Shown: positions 10,465 through 20,139, numbered from the stretch's first letter. The stretch: 64,000 nt of DNA from Corynebacterium uberis (GCF_020616335.1 NZ_CP085051.1:1674001-1738000); one strand, 5' to 3'. The notes: generated by a model not told the origin, from the letters alone. Numbers and translations: made by a program.

Positions 10465-11436
10465 CTACGGTTCCTCTGCAACGAGGGAGCGCGCCAAATC
10501 AGCCACTCCGATCATACCTGCCGCTGCCCCTAGCTCAGCAGTCTCCACCCGTGCGAGCGGGCGGTAGCCGGTGCCCACAATCTGGGAGGCGAATTGCTCG
10601 GTGGCTGCCGGCAGGTAGAGATCGGAGTCGTTGGATACCCCGCCGCCGAGCACAATGAGTTCGGGGTCGAGGATGTCCGCCACGATGGACAGCCCCTGGC
10701 CGAGCCAGGCAGCAAATTCGTCGACGATGGCCACTCCCGCGGCGTCCCCGCGCCGCGCGGCATCCATGATCAGCGGGCCGTTGACGGCGGTGGGGTCACG
10801 GCGGACTTTGGCGGCCAGCTCCGAGCCTAGGAATCTGCGGCTGTGCACCAGTTCCACCGCGGAATCGAGCAGCGCGGTGCCAGAGCAGTAGCGTTCCAGG
10901 CATCCGAGTTTTCCGCACGGGCAGGCGCGCCCGCCGGGCACAACGGTCAGGTGCCCAAATTCGGGCGCCGTGCCGTAGGCGCCGCGGAAGATCTCCCCGC
11001 CAGTCATCAGCGTCGCCCCGATGCCGGTTCCTACCGCGAACAGCACCCAAGTGTCTACCCCCCGCGCCGCGCCGAAACGGTATTCACCCCATGCGGCGGA
11101 GTTGGCGTCGTGTTCCAGGCGCACCGGCAGCCCCAGCCGGTCCTGCAGCATCTTGCGCACGGGTGCGTCGCGCCACGGTAGGTGGGGGGCAAATCGCACG
11201 CGTTCGCACTCCGCATCGAGGAACCCCGCCACGGCCACGCCGACGGCGGCGATCTGGTGATCGGCACGCAGCTCTGCGACCAGCTGTTCGATTCCGGCTT
11301 CCATGCCTGCCGGGGTTTTTGGCGAGGGCAGCGAGCGCGTCTCAATGATGCAGCCTGCCGCATCGACAACGCTGGCCCGCATGTTTGTTCCCCCAATGTC
11401 AAAGCCAACCGTCAGCGCGCGCGAGTGCTCGGTCAT
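10465..11436 (-). CDS. glk: ROK-family glucokinase
   Basis: 323-residue cytosolic kinase that phosphorylates glucose with ATP. The N-terminal phosphate loop is VGFDIGGTNMR. The ROK zinc and sugar motifs follow: APEFGHLTVVPGG, with catalytic His nearby, then CPCGKLGCLERYCSG supplying the three zinc cysteines. C-terminal ADILDPELIVLGGG is also typical. Position next to pimB matches C. glutamicum glk. Other ROK sugar kinases cannot be excluded from motifs alone. A short gap of 61 nt separates it from pimB upstream on the same strand. Confidence 0.88.
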   Translation of the reverse strand: MTEHSRALTVGFDIGGTNMRASVVDAAGCIIETRSLPSPKTPAGMEAGIEQLVAELRADHQIAAVGVAVAGFLDAECERVRFAPHLPWRDAPVRKMLQDRLGLPVRLEHDANSAAWGEYRFGAARGVDTWVLFAVGTGIGATLMTGGEIFRGAYGTAPEFGHLTVVPGGRACPCGKLGCLERYCSGTALLDSAVELVHSRRFLGSELAAKVRRDPTAVNGPLIMDAARRGDAAGVAIVDEFAAWLGQGLSIVADILDPELIVLGGGVSNDSDLYLPAATEQFASQIVGTGYRPLARVETAELGAAAGMIGVADLARSLVAEEP

Positions 11437-11497
11437 AGCTTGGGGGCCTCCATCTGGCAGCGGGCAAATATCGCTTGATTATAGGCCACGGCCTGAG

Positions 11498-12616
11498 CTA
11501 CCCCAGCATTGCTCGGAATCGTTGACCCATGCGCTGCCATCCCCAGTGCTTTTCGACGCCCCTGCGCCCCGCCGCCCCCATCCGTGCGCGCCGCTGCGGG
11601 TCACCCAACAACCGATCGAGGTGGCGCACAAGTTGCGCGACGTCATACCCGTTGACCACCACTCCCGCATCCGGAGCCACCGTCTCCGGGGCTCCACCCG
11701 AGCGCCCCGCGATCACCGGCACCCCACTAGCCTGGGCCTCCAAGTAGACGATGCCCAGGCCTTCAACATCCATGCCCGCCCACCGGGTACGTGCCGGCAT
11801 GGCCACCACATCCGCGCTTGCCACGATGCCCCGCATGGTGGGTTCATCGACGCAACCGCAGAAGCGCACGCTGTCCCCCAGTGGGGCCGCCAGGCGCCGC
11901 AGCGTGGACTCGTAGCTGCCCGTGCCGGCCAACACCAGGGTGAGGCCGGGATGGCGCTCCCGCAACCGCGCTACGGCGGCGATGAGTTGATCTTGTCCCT
12001 TGCGGGGCACTAAACGCGACACACACGCCACAATCGGCCCCGAGCCGAGGCCGTGGGCGTTGCGGAATTCCGCCCGCTCGTGCGCGCTGAAGGGGCGAAA
12101 GGCGTCCACGTCCACTCCTGAGGGCATCCACTCATAGCGCGGATGCTCACCGAAGGCGCCCCGCAGGCGCTGCAGGGTGTAGGTGGAAATGTAGGTGATC
12201 ACGTCCACGTGGTTGCCAATCCAGCGCAGCGCCTGGCGCCCCCCGGGCAAGTGCGCCCACCCGATTTCGTGGCCGTGGGTGGAGGCGAGGATGCACCGCG
12301 CGCCCGCGGCCCGGGCCGCCCCCGCCAGCAGTGCCAAAGGAGCGCAGGCACCAAACCACACCGTGTCTATCCCGTGGGTGCGGATGAGCTGCTGCATAGC
12401 CCGCGCCACCGCCGGGGTGGGAAGCATTAGCCCGTGTGGCCACCGCACCACCTCATAGGCAGCCTGCTCGTCCCAGCGAGCTACCCCCTCACCCCGGGTG
12501 GAGGCGAAGACCACCAGCGATTCTGGATCCAGCTGCGCACAGTAGTCGCGCACGTACGATTCGATCCCGCCGATATGCGGCGGGAAATCGTTGGTCACCA
12601 CCAGGGTCTTAGCCAT
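11498..12616 (-). CDS. pimB: GT4 mannosyltransferase PimB'
   Basis: 372-residue GT-B glycosyltransferase that uses GDP-mannose to add the second mannose to phosphatidylinositol mannoside (AcPIM1 to AcPIM2) on the cytoplasmic face. N-terminal NDFPPHIGGIESYV is the acceptor-side glycine motif, STHGHEIGW follows, and the C-terminal nucleotide-sugar site carries the EX7E-like GMDVEGLGIVYLEAQASGVPV. It is orthologous to Rv2188c by sequence and synteny. TAAGGT (minus, 12628-12623) lies 6 nt before the ATG, so the mRNA may be leaderless. Confidence 0.92.
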   Translation of the reverse strand: MAKTLVVTNDFPPHIGGIESYVRDYCAQLDPESLVVFASTRGEGVARWDEQAAYEVVRWPHGLMLPTPAVARAMQQLIRTHGIDTVWFGACAPLALLAGAARAAGARCILASTHGHEIGWAHLPGGRQALRWIGNHVDVITYISTYTLQRLRGAFGEHPRYEWMPSGVDVDAFRPFSAHERAEFRNAHGLGSGPIVACVSRLVPRKGQDQLIAAVARLRERHPGLTLVLAGTGSYESTLRRLAAPLGDSVRFCGCVDEPTMRGIVASADVVAMPARTRWAGMDVEGLGIVYLEAQASGVPVIAGRSGGAPETVAPDAGVVVNGYDVAQLVRHLDRLLGDPQRRARMGAAGRRGVEKHWGWQRMGQRFRAMLG

Positions 12617-12622
12617 GCCCCC

Positions 12623-12628
12623 ACCTTA
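12623..12628 (-). promoter_or_regulatory. -10 element for pimB (leaderless)
   Basis: TAAGGT on the minus strand is separated from the pimB ATG (12616) by 6 nt, so the transcript would start at or next to the initiation codon. Confidence 0.5.
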
Positions 12629-12646
12629 ATGGGCGGGCGCAGCGAC

Positions 12647-13720
12647 CTAGAAACGCGCAGCGCCAGACACCGGCATCGAATTGACGGAGACAACCTGGAC
12701 GGGGATGCCGTAATCCGCGGCGTGCACGATCTGCCCATCCCCGATGTACATGCCCACGTGGGAGCCGCCGTAGTAGCCCACCACGTCGCCGGGCTGAAGC
12801 TGATCCATGGACACCGGGGTGCCGCCGGACAGCTGGGCTTGGGACGTCCGCGGGATGCTCATCCCCTGCTTGCCGTAGGCCCAGTAAATCAGGCCGGAAC
12901 AGTCAAAGGCGTCCGGGCCCGTAGCGCCCCAGGAGTACGGGGCACCAACCTTGCTGAGCGCAGCCTCCACCGCGTTCATGCTGGCTTCGGAGGATCCCGC
13001 GCTGATGGCAGAGGCCATGTTCTCGCGCAGGGTGTTGGTCACCCGCTCGACATCGATAGCCACCGGGTTGTTCTTGTTTTCCCAGCGCTGACGCTCCTCC
13101 TCATTGAGGGCGTCCACGCGTTCCTTGATGCCCTGGACCTGCTTGTCCAGGTTGTCCTTCTCCTGGCGCAGCTTCTCCAGGCTTTCTTCCAACTTGGAGT
13201 GCTCAAAACGCGCGGTGGCCGTCTGCCGGAACGCCGCGTCTTGCTTCTCTGCGGCATCCTGCGTCGCGGCGGTCAGTTGGCGAATCGCCTCGTCCTTATT
13301 GCGCGACAGGGTGCCCAGGTAGGCGGCGCGGTCAATGGCGCTCTGGGGGTCGGTTGCCCCCAGCGTGGTGATCTCGCGGTTGAGGTTAGACAGCCGGTAG
13401 CGCGAGCCGGCCAGGTGGTCGAGCTGCTCGCGAGCGGTCTTTTCTTGCGCCAACGCCTCTTGTGCTTGCTGCGCGGCCTCTTCCGCGCCCTTTTGAATGG
13501 CGTCAACTTCCTCAGAGCTGCGGTTGACGTCGTCTTCTAGTTGCTTAACTTCCTCGTTCTTGGCTGCGGCCTCGCGGGAGACCTCCCCCATGTCCTTGAT
13601 CAGATCATCAAGCTCATCCGCCCCGGCAAATGGGGCGAGTCCTGCAACCAACAGGACGGAGGTACCAGTTACAACAACACGGCGCAGGTGGTGAGGCGCG
13701 CCGGAAAGAAGGTGAGACAC
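12647..13720 (-). CDS. Secreted NlpC/P60 peptidoglycan endopeptidase with coiled coil (RipC/cg2401-like)
   Basis: About 357 residues. A signal peptide (hydrophobic segment VVVTGTSVLLVAGLAPFAGA) is followed by a long alpha-helical coiled coil rich in Glu, Lys and Gln, then the C-terminal NlpC/P60 domain. Catalytic Cys sits in DAFDCSGLIYWAY, the His in GSHVGMYIGDG, and the third residue in QIVHAAD. The GTG at 13720 is chosen because GGAG lies 8 nt upstream; the frame is open to 13783. Orthologues (Rv2190c, cg2401) cleave peptide stems during cell separation, and the coiled coil is the region that FtsEX-type regulators engage. Confidence 0.88.
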   Translation of the reverse strand: MSHLLSGAPHHLRRVVVTGTSVLLVAGLAPFAGADELDDLIKDMGEVSREAAAKNEEVKQLEDDVNRSSEEVDAIQKGAEEAAQQAQEALAQEKTAREQLDHLAGSRYRLSNLNREITTLGATDPQSAIDRAAYLGTLSRNKDEAIRQLTAATQDAAEKQDAAFRQTATARFEHSKLEESLEKLRQEKDNLDKQVQGIKERVDALNEEERQRWENKNNPVAIDVERVTNTLRENMASAISAGSSEASMNAVEAALSKVGAPYSWGATGPDAFDCSGLIYWAYGKQGMSIPRTSQAQLSGGTPVSMDQLQPGDVVGYYGGSHVGMYIGDGQIVHAADYGIPVQVVSVNSMPVSGAARF

Positions 13721-13827
13721 GAGGCAGGCTCCGTTACTAAAAAGTGACGTTCGACGAGAATCAACAATAGCCGCATCGGGCACTTTGGTCTAGTGCCACA
13801 ACGACGTGTGACCAGTGGTGTTAATGT

Positions 13828-13880
13828 GACAAACCCCCGCCCACCCCCGCTGTGCGCGGAGGTCGTGGGACGGGGGCGTC
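13828..13880 (-). terminator. Terminator downstream of second NlpC/P60 gene
   Basis: On the minus strand CCCCCGTCCCA pairs with TGGGCGGGGG around a GC-rich loop and is followed by TTTGTC. It lies between the stop of the riboswitch-controlled hydrolase gene (13894) and the next hydrolase gene. Confidence 0.6.
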
Positions 13881-13893
13881 GAAAAGCGTGTTC

Positions 13894-14547
13894 TTAGAAG
13901 CGAACCGCGGAGTGGAACGGCATGTAGTCCAGCGGACGCTCGCCGACGGGGGTGCCGGAATTCAGGGCGTCAATGATCATCCCGTTGCCAATGTAGATAC
14001 CCACGTGGCTGGCGCCGCCATAGAAGGCGACGATGTCACCGGGCTGGAGATCGTTGTAAGAAACCTGGGTGCCGGAGGAAGCCTGAGCCTGCGAAGTGCG
14101 CGGGATGGACTTGCCCACCTGGGAGTAGACCCAGGAGGTGAAACCGGAGCAGTCGAAGGCGTTCGGGCCCGCGGCGCCGTAGACGTAGGGCGAACCGATC
14201 TTGGTGCGCGCGATGTTGACAATCTGCTGGCCAACAGAGGAGACCGCGGCCGGGGCCGAGGGGGACGTCGAGCCGGAGGGGTTGATCGCGGCGGCGGCCG
14301 GGGCGAAGGAGGCAGAACCCTGATCAGCCACATTGAGCAGCTGGTTCCCACCGGGCACGGCATTGAGGAAACCAACGCCGGGGATCGCGTCAACGCCCGG
14401 AACCTGCACCGAGAGGTCCGTCTGCGGGACATTGATGGTGGCGGCGTGAGCGGCGGTCGGGGCCAGAACGGTGGCTCCCACGGCGAGGGCAGAAGCGGCG
14501 GCGATACGACGAGAAGTCTTGCTCTCCTGCCGACGGTGCGTAGTCAC
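13894..14547 (-). CDS. Secreted NlpC/P60 endopeptidase under riboswitch control (cg2402-like)
   Basis: 217-residue cell-wall hydrolase. The N-terminus has a signal peptide with RRIAAASALAVG, a hydrophobic core and a probable AHA-A cleavage site. A linker rich in Pro, Ala and Ser leads to the C-terminal NlpC/P60 domain with catalytic Cys in NAFDCSGFTSWVY and His in ASHVGIYIGNG. The GTG start has GGAG 8 nt upstream. Its mRNA leader contains a c-di-AMP riboswitch, so expression is expected to fall when c-di-AMP is high. It is paired with, and upstream of, the coiled-coil hydrolase gene on the same strand. Confidence 0.9.
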   Translation of the reverse strand: MTTHRRQESKTSRRIAAASALAVGATVLAPTAAHAATINVPQTDLSVQVPGVDAIPGVGFLNAVPGGNQLLNVADQGSASFAPAAAAINPSGSTSPSAPAAVSSVGQQIVNIARTKIGSPYVYGAAGPNAFDCSGFTSWVYSQVGKSIPRTSQAQASSGTQVSYNDLQPGDIVAFYGGASHVGIYIGNGMIIDALNSGTPVGERPLDYMPFHSAVRF

Positions 14548-14571
14548 GAATGAATCTCCAAATCTTCCTGT

Positions 14572-14765
14572 TTGTTGCCTACCGGGTTAGCTGTCGGGTT
14601 GGGAATCGGAATCTCCCCCTCCCGCTCCTCACTGTGTGGCGTCGCCCTTACGGGCTGCCGCTCACCGTGGTCTCACGGAAGGCTCACCCCAGAAGTTGTT
14701 CTGGGTCCCCGGCTCGCTGTCACACACTGACTGCTTAGTAGAAAGAAACGGTGTTCCTGCCTACC
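14572..14765 (-). promoter_or_regulatory. c-di-AMP riboswitch (ydaO/yuaA type)
   Basis: The minus-strand leader holds the hallmark blocks of the ydaO motif in the right order: GCCGGGGACCCAG with CTGGGGTGAGCC, then GGCAGCCCGTAAGGGCGACG, and at the 3' end AACCCGACAGCTAACCCGG followed by TAGGC. The match to the invariant 3' block is close. The aptamer ends about 25-30 nt before the GTG of the NlpC/P60 gene. In actinobacteria this class commonly controls cell-wall hydrolase genes. Outer boundaries are approximate. Confidence 0.88.
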
Positions 14766-15594
14766 AACCATGAGTGTCAGTGTCGATAGCGACTCGGCGT
14801 CTTTATCGGTTCATGTTCTTGCTCCCGGGACGATGCCCCGCTTGCGAAGTCTCGATTAGGTTACGAAACGGCAACGATCGTTGTCCAACTCGACGCGCCG
14901 AGAGGCATCGTTATCAAGCCGTTACCAAAAGGTTGCAGAAAATTTGCAAAACCGGCACCCCCGCCCACACCCGCCGCGCCAGCGCTGCTTACACCCGACA
15001 TTTCTGCGCCTGACCTGGACCTTTGCGCGGCTCCTAGGTGAGCCCCCAAGGGCTCCCCCGCGGCCGAAACCAAGGGTAGCCTCCGCGTCAGAAAAGAAAA
15101 TTGTGTCCTTGGTCACACGTCCATGATAACGGTCCCATAAACCCCTCTAGTCACACCATCAACAGCTTTTCGACGCCCTCGTACCGCCCCTCACCCGACC
15201 TTCAGGTAGTGCAGGAGCACCACTACCGAACCCACCGAATCGCCCTAGACCACAACACCGCTTGCGCTCGTTCGGCCATAAAGGTCTAGGTGCTAACTTC
15301 CGGCTCATCCGAAGGTTCACACCTACCGCGCTACTCCCCTAGCCGCGAGAGCACCGGACGGGCTGCCAGTTCTGCTGGTGGTCCGGGTCTCCGCTACCCC
15401 AAGACAGCGCGGTAGGGCCATTTGCGAGCCTGAGAGGCCCGTACAGGGGTCTCTCGCGCTCCCGTGGCGCCGCTTGGTTGCCCGTGAGCGCTAGTAGCAT
15501 GCTCGGGCCTGTCGCGGGCGGGCGAACGCCTGCGTTGACACCACCGTCTGGGCTGTTGTCACCACAACCACGCGCACCTCTATATAGGGGAGAC
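14766..15594. other. Long intergenic region with nested hairpins; possible structured RNA at 15205-15455
   Basis: About 830 nt without a convincing gene between the riboswitch and the qcrB terminator. The left part (14766-15200) probably holds the hydrolase promoter and shows nothing else I can name. From 15205 to 15455 several inverted repeats follow one another: GGTAGTGC/GCACcACTACC (15205-15227), CCTAGACC/GGTCTAGG (15244-15290), TAGGTG/CACCTA (15287-15325), a perfect 11-bp CCTACCGCGCT/AGCGCGGTAGG (15322-15416) enclosing CCGGAC/GTCCGG and CCAG/CTGG, and GAGAGGCCC/GGGGTCTCTC (15432-15455). I cannot assign it to a known RNA family or a strand. Confidence 0.5.
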
Positions 15595-15650
15595 AAAAAA
15601 CAAGCCCGATCCCCCACCCGCGAGCGCGGCAGGTGGGGGATCGGGCTTTT
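15595..15650 (-). terminator. Rho-independent terminator of the ctaE-qcrCAB operon
   Basis: A perfect 17-bp stem (AAGCCCGATCCCCCACC at 15602-15618 with its complement at 15632-15648) closes a 13-nt loop. On the minus strand the hairpin is followed by TGTTTTTTGTC. It lies 60 nt after the qcrB stop codon. Confidence 0.9.
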
Positions 15651-15710
15651 ATGGGGCGCGCTATGGGCGCCTGGCCGGCCCCGAAGGGCCGCGCCGGGGA
15701 GGGACAGGAC

Positions 15711-17330
15711 TTAGTCCTTCTTCTCCTCATCATCACGACGGTGTGCCTCGTTGAGGTTGGCCAGCGTCTGGGCCTCTTCCTCATGGTTGGCGTGCCGGAT
15801 GGAGCGCTTCTTGCGCTGGATGTCCTCCGGGTCCGGCTTGAGCAGGCCGTAGGACTCCGAGTCGGCGAAGCCAAGCCGGTTCATCTGCTTGGGCACCTTG
15901 GCGCCCGCGTAGGGCAGCGGGACCGGGTGGCCGTGCTCGTCCACCGGGCCGAGCGGCTGGTGGATTTCGATGAACGCACCGTTGGCCATCTGCTTGATCA
16001 CACCGGTCTCGATGCCGTGCTCCAGCACCTCACGGTCGGAGCGCTGCAGGCCGATGCAGATCCGGTAGGTCAGGAAGTAGGCCACCGGGGGCAGGATGAT
16101 CAGGCCGATGCGGCCAACCCAGGTCATCGCGTTCAGCGAGATCTGGAAGAAGTGGGCAATGATGTCGTTTCCGCCGGAGAGCGTGAGCAGGACGAAGAAG
16201 GTCAGGCCCATGGCGCCCAGTGCGGAACGCACCGGCACGTCGCGGGGACGCTGCAGCAGGTTGTGGTGCGCGTCATCGCCAGTGATCTTCTTCTCGATGA
16301 ACGGGTAGGCGAACAGGAGCACAACCATCAGGCCAGCCAGGAGCGCCACCCAGAACACACCGGGGATGGTGTAGCCGAAGATGTAGAGCTCCCATGCGGG
16401 CATGACACGCGCGGCACCGTCTGTCCACAGCATGTAAATGTCAGGCTGCGAACCCGCGGAGACCTGCGAGGGGTTGTAGGGCCCCAGCGTCCAGATGGCG
16501 TTGATGGTGGTCAGGCCAGCCATCAGTGCCAGCACCGCGGCGGTCATCAGGCCGAAGCCGATCGCCTTGATGGCGAAGACGGGCATGATGCGCACGCCGA
16601 CCACGTTGTTCTCCGTGCGACCGGCACCCGGGAACTGGGTGTGCTTCTGGTACCAGACCAGCGCCAGGTGTGCGGCAATCAGGCCGAGCAGGATGCCCGG
16701 GATGATGAGCACGTGGGCGATGTAGAAGCGGTCGAGCATGAGGTCCGACGGGAAGTCGCCGCCGAAGATCATCCAGTGCAGCCAGGTGCCGATGATCGGC
16801 AAGCCGACGATGATGGCGGACATAATCCGCAGGCCCACGCCGGAGAGCAGGTCGTCGGGCAGGGAGTAGCCCAGGAAGCCCTCGGCCATACCCAGCACGA
16901 CGAGCGTGCAGCCGATGATCCAGTTGGCCTCACGGGGGCGTCGGAAAGCACCCGTGAAGAAGATGCGCAGCATGTGCGCAACCATGGAGAACATGAACAT
17001 CAGCGCGGCCCAGTGGTGCATCTGGCGCACGAACAGGCCGCCGCGCACCTCGAAGGAGATGTTCAGCGCGGATTCATAGGCGCGCGACATTTCCACACCG
17101 TTAAGCGGTAGGTACGCGCCGTCGTAGATCACCTTGGTGATCGACGGGTCGAAGAACAGGGTGAGGTACACGCCGGTGAGCAGCAGGATGATGAAGCTGT
17201 ACAGTGCCAGCTCGCCCAGCATGAATGACCAGTGGGTCGGGAAGACCTTGTTGATCTGGGTCCGGATCATGCCGGAAGCGGTGTACCGGGAATCGATGTT
17301 GTCGCCGATCTCGGCGAGTTTGTTACTCAT
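15711..17330 (-). CDS. qcrB: Cytochrome bc1 complex cytochrome b subunit
   Basis: 539-residue membrane subunit that oxidises menaquinol in the bc1-aa3 supercomplex. Eight transmembrane helices are visible in the N-terminal two thirds. Heme-ligand His residues lie in the [10 protein letters not shown] and [10 protein letters not shown] regions, and the Qo-site block shows as [16 protein letters not shown]. The actinobacterial C-terminal extension (about 140 residues after the last helices) is present and charged. The start overlaps the qcrA stop as TAATG, implying translational coupling. It is the last gene of the ctaE-qcrC-qcrA-qcrB run and is followed by a strong terminator. Confidence 0.97.
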   Translation of the reverse strand: MSNKLAEIGDNIDSRYTASGMIRTQINKVFPTHWSFMLGELALYSFIILLLTGVYLTLFFDPSITKVIYDGAYLPLNGVEMSRAYESALNISFEVRGGLFVRQMHHWAALMFMFSMVAHMLRIFFTGAFRRPREANWIIGCTLVVLGMAEGFLGYSLPDDLLSGVGLRIMSAIIVGLPIIGTWLHWMIFGGDFPSDLMLDRFYIAHVLIIPGILLGLIAAHLALVWYQKHTQFPGAGRTENNVVGVRIMPVFAIKAIGFGLMTAAVLALMAGLTTINAIWTLGPYNPSQVSAGSQPDIYMLWTDGAARVMPAWELYIFGYTIPGVFWVALLAGLMVVLLFAYPFIEKKITGDDAHHNLLQRPRDVPVRSALGAMGLTFFVLLTLSGGNDIIAHFFQISLNAMTWVGRIGLIILPPVAYFLTYRICIGLQRSDREVLEHGIETGVIKQMANGAFIEIHQPLGPVDEHGHPVPLPYAGAKVPKQMNRLGFADSESYGLLKPDPEDIQRKKRSIRHANHEEEAQTLANLNEAHRRDDEEKKD

Positions 17331-18550
17331 TATGACTTACGCTCCCAGAATGCCGGGCCAAGCGGTTCAACGAAGTTGTCCTTGGCAATGAGGTAGCCTT
17401 CTTCATCCACCGTAATCGGCAGCTGCGGCAGAGCGCGGGCGGCCGGCCCGAAGATGGGCTTGCCGTATTGCAGCGCGTCGAACTGCGACTGGTGGCAGGG
17501 GCAGAGAATACGGTTGGTCTGCGCCTCATACAGTGAGGTGGGGCAGCCAATGTGCGTGCAGATCTTGGAGTAGGCGTAGTAATCGCCGTAGTGGAAGTCC
17601 TCCTGGCCTTGGCGCTCGGTCACGCGCTTGGCATCCGAGTTACGCAGCCGGATGAGCATGACCGCGTTGCGCGGGCCGTGGATGGAGTGCATGTGCTTCT
17701 CGTAGACGTCGCGCTTGGGATCGTAAAGATCACCATCGTTGACGTCTTCCGCCGCGAGCGGGAACACGGTCTCCATGGCCGCAGCGTCCAGATCTTCCGG
17801 ACGCATGCGCACCAGGCGGGACACGCCCTCGGTGGTGTGGTGCGAACCGGTAGCCGTGGTGTGCGGCTGCGCTACCGCGCCGGTATCCCGGCCGAGGTAG
17901 AGCTTGACGCCCTTTTCGTGCAGGGTCCAGCCGGAGGTCCACAGGGTGCCGTCGCCGGCGTAGGTCAGCTCCCCGCGCTTCCACGGGTTCTTGATCATGC
18001 CGCCGAGCGGCGCGACCACGACAAGACCGGTGACTACAGCACCCAGGCCGAGTAGGCCTTGCAGGGCTTTGCGACGCCCCAGGGTGGAGGTGGTCCACGC
18101 ATCGTTGAGCAGTGCGGTCAGCGTGCGACGATCCACCTCATCGGAGGGACCGTCGTGCCGGGTCTGCACGGAGATCTCTTCGGGGATGATCTTCTTCACG
18201 TACTGGATGATGAAGACCGCCAGCGAAAGGATGCACAGGCCCGCGGTGATGCCGAGCAGCGGCGTGTAGAAGGTGTAGAGCCACAGGCCCTTGTCACCGT
18301 GACCCTTGTAGTGCCAGGGCCAGAACAGGTAAGTGGCCAGGAAGCCCAGGCCGGCAACGATGCCGAGCGTCAGCCAGATACCCAAGCCGATCCCGGCGCG
18401 CTTCTCGGACGGGTCACCCGCGACGGGGAAGCGCTCCTTGCGGTAAGCAACCGTCACGCCATCGAGCTCGGTGCCCAGACGCGCGAGGTCATCATTGCTC
18501 ATCGAGCGGAGTTCCTGCTCGGTGTAGGTGTGTGTTTCGTGGTTACTCAT
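17330..18550 (-). CDS. qcrA: Cytochrome bc1 complex Rieske iron-sulfur subunit
   Basis: 406-residue protein with three N-terminal transmembrane helices, as in other actinobacteria, and a C-terminal Rieske domain. The two [2Fe-2S] ligand boxes are CTHIGC and CPCHQS. The start is the ATG at 18550, which overlaps the qcrC stop as ATGA; the frame continues upstream within qcrC but the extra residues look non-native. It passes electrons from menaquinol to the diheme subunit QcrC. The stop overlaps the qcrB start by one base. Confidence 0.96.
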   Translation of the reverse strand: MSNHETHTYTEQELRSMSNDDLARLGTELDGVTVAYRKERFPVAGDPSEKRAGIGLGIWLTLGIVAGLGFLATYLFWPWHYKGHGDKGLWLYTFYTPLLGITAGLCILSLAVFIIQYVKKIIPEEISVQTRHDGPSDEVDRRTLTALLNDAWTTSTLGRRKALQGLLGLGAVVTGLVVVAPLGGMIKNPWKRGELTYAGDGTLWTSGWTLHEKGVKLYLGRDTGAVAQPHTTATGSHHTTEGVSRLVRMRPEDLDAAAMETVFPLAAEDVNDGDLYDPKRDVYEKHMHSIHGPRNAVMLIRLRNSDAKRVTERQGQEDFHYGDYYAYSKICTHIGCPTSLYEAQTNRILCPCHQSQFDALQYGKPIFGPAARALPQLPITVDEEGYLIAKDNFVEPLGPAFWERKS

Positions 18551-19434
18551 GAGCGCGTTCCAATCCAAGCTGCAGCGGCAATGAGAGCAACGAGGCCGAC
18601 AGCCCACATGAAGAAGCCCTCAGAGACCGGGCCCAACCCGCCGAGGCTCCAGCCACCGGGGCTGGGGGTTTCCTTGGCGGACTTAATGTAAGCAATGATG
18701 TCCTTCTTCTCGTCGGCCGAAAGCTGGCGGTCGGAGAACTTGGGCATATTCTGCGGGCCGGTGAGCATGGCCTGGTAGATCTCCTGCTCATTGGCAGGGT
18801 TCAGGCCGGGCGCGTACTTACCGGAGGAAAGGGCTCCGCCTCGCCCGGTGAAGTTGTGGCAGGAGGCGCAGTTCAGACGGAACAGCTCGGAGCCACGGGC
18901 CACATCGGCCGGGTCGATCTTGCCGTCGAAGTTTGCGCCACGCAGGGCGTCCATGGCGATGGAGCCGTCTTCGTTACGCACGAGCTCCGGGCCGCCACCG
19001 TTGGCGGCGACGAAGGCTGCCATTGCCAGGGCCTGCTGCTCGGTGTAGCGGGGCTTCTTGCGCTCCGCCTGGGCGTCATTAGACATCATGGGCATACGGC
19101 CCGAGTGCACCTGGAAGTACACAGAGCCTTCGCCGACACCAATCAGCGAGGGGCCGCGGGCCTTGATGCCCTGCAGGTTCGCACCGTGGCAGGTGACACA
19201 GGCGACGTCGTAAATATCCTTGCCCTCTTGGATCAGGGCTTGATCGTCACGGCTAGCAGTCGCGGTCTGTGCATCGGGAGTCAGTGCGCTGGCAAGCACG
19301 CCCGCGCCGGTAAGGCCGAGGGTGAGCGCGAGGGCGCCACCGGCGGTCCGACGCATCTTGCGCCGGTTCCTCACCTTGGTACCCGAGGCGGACGCCGGAG
19401 CCGGCCGCTCGGTGTTCTGAGTGTTTTTCATCAT
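18547..19434 (-). CDS. qcrC: Cytochrome bc1 complex diheme cytochrome c subunit
   Basis: About 295 residues. A cytoplasmic Arg-rich N-terminus and one hydrophobic segment precede two cytochrome c domains with heme motifs CVTCH and CASCH, and a C-terminal transmembrane anchor ([19 protein letters not shown]). In corynebacteria this diheme subunit hands electrons directly to the aa3 oxidase, replacing a soluble cytochrome c. Two adjacent ATGs (19434 and 19431) are possible starts; AAGGG upstream is better spaced for the second. The frame is open to 19518, but that would overlap ctaE's end region without a ribosome site. Confidence 0.95.
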   Translation of the reverse strand: MMKNTQNTERPAPASASGTKVRNRRKMRRTAGGALALTLGLTGAGVLASALTPDAQTATASRDDQALIQEGKDIYDVACVTCHGANLQGIKARGPSLIGVGEGSVYFQVHSGRMPMMSNDAQAERKKPRYTEQQALAMAAFVAANGGGPELVRNEDGSIAMDALRGANFDGKIDPADVARGSELFRLNCASCHNFTGRGGALSSGKYAPGLNPANEQEIYQAMLTGPQNMPKFSDRQLSADEKKDIIAYIKSAKETPSPGGWSLGGLGPVSEGFFMWAVGLVALIAAAAWIGTRS

Positions 19435-19524
19435 TTCCCTTATGAGCTGTGATTCGTGGAGGTCTATCCCGCAGCCGAGGGGTTCGAGCAGCCAACTGCA
19501 GTGAGGTTGGCCGCGCAAGCCCGG

Positions 19525-20139
19525 CTACTGGATCACGTACACGATGAAGAACAGGCCGATCCACACGACGTCGACGAAGTGCCAGTAGTAAGACACCACC
19601 ATCGCCGCGGTCGCCTGGGCGGGCGTGAACTTGGACTTCGCCACACGAAGCAGCACAATCACGAAGGCCAACACGCCCGCTAGGACGTGGGCCGCGTGGA
19701 AGCCGGTCGTGATGAAGAAGACGGACGCGAACACGCTGTGCTGGATGGTCACACCCTCCATGATCAGGTTCGCGTACTCGTATCCCTGAAGGACCAAGAA
19801 CACCGCTCCGAGCAGGATCGTGATCACATACCACTTCCTGAGCCCGTAGACGTCACCCCTTTCTGCTGCGAAGACGCCGAACTGCGAGGTCACGGACGAG
19901 GAGACCAGGATGACGGTAATGAGAGTGGCGTACCACACGGTGAGGTGCTCACTCTGCTCCGCCCAGTCGCCTGCCTGACCATTCGCACGCGAGGTGAAAT
20001 ACATCGCGAAGAGTCCAGCGAAGAACATCAATTCCTGCGACAGGAACACAATGGTGCCCACACTGACCATGTTGGGTCGGTTCAGTGCGGGAACACGCTG
20101 TGGTGCTGCCGTAGCTGGGTTTGAAATTGCGCTCGTCAC
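19525..20139 (-). CDS. ctaE: Cytochrome c oxidase subunit III
   Basis: 204-residue membrane subunit of the aa3 oxidase with five hydrophobic helices. Family signatures include QELMFFAGLFAMYFTSRA early, FFITTGFHAAHVLAGVLAF in the middle, and VSYYWHFVDVVWIGLF at the end. CATACT (minus, 20152-20147) lies 7 nt before the GTG start, so the operon mRNA is probably leaderless. It heads the run into qcrC, qcrA and qcrB, which fits co-production of the bc1-aa3 supercomplex. Confidence 0.95.
   Translation of the reverse strand: MTSAISNPATAAPQRVPALNRPNMVSVGTIVFLSQELMFFAGLFAMYFTSRANGQAGDWAEQSEHLTVWYATLITVILVSSSVTSQFGVFAAERGDVYGLRKWYVITILLGAVFLVLQGYEYANLIMEGVTIQHSVFASVFFITTGFHAAHVLAGVLAFVIVLLRVAKSKFTPAQATAAMVVSYYWHFVDVVWIGLFFIVYVIQ

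Noticed and set aside
9013..10533. 506-codon plus-strand open frame
   Set aside because: It is antisense to the acyltransferase-3 and plsC genes; composition is that of a complement strand.
15535..15586. TTGACA (15535) or TTGTCA (15556) with TATATA (15581) as a plus-strand promoter
   Set aside because: Spacings of 40 and 19 nt are wrong or poor, and the transcript would run straight into the qcrB terminator hairpin, producing only that hairpin.
15633..17111. 492-codon plus-strand open frame
   Set aside because: It is entirely antisense to qcrB, His/Gln/Val-rich as expected for the complement of a GC-rich gene, with no family resemblance.
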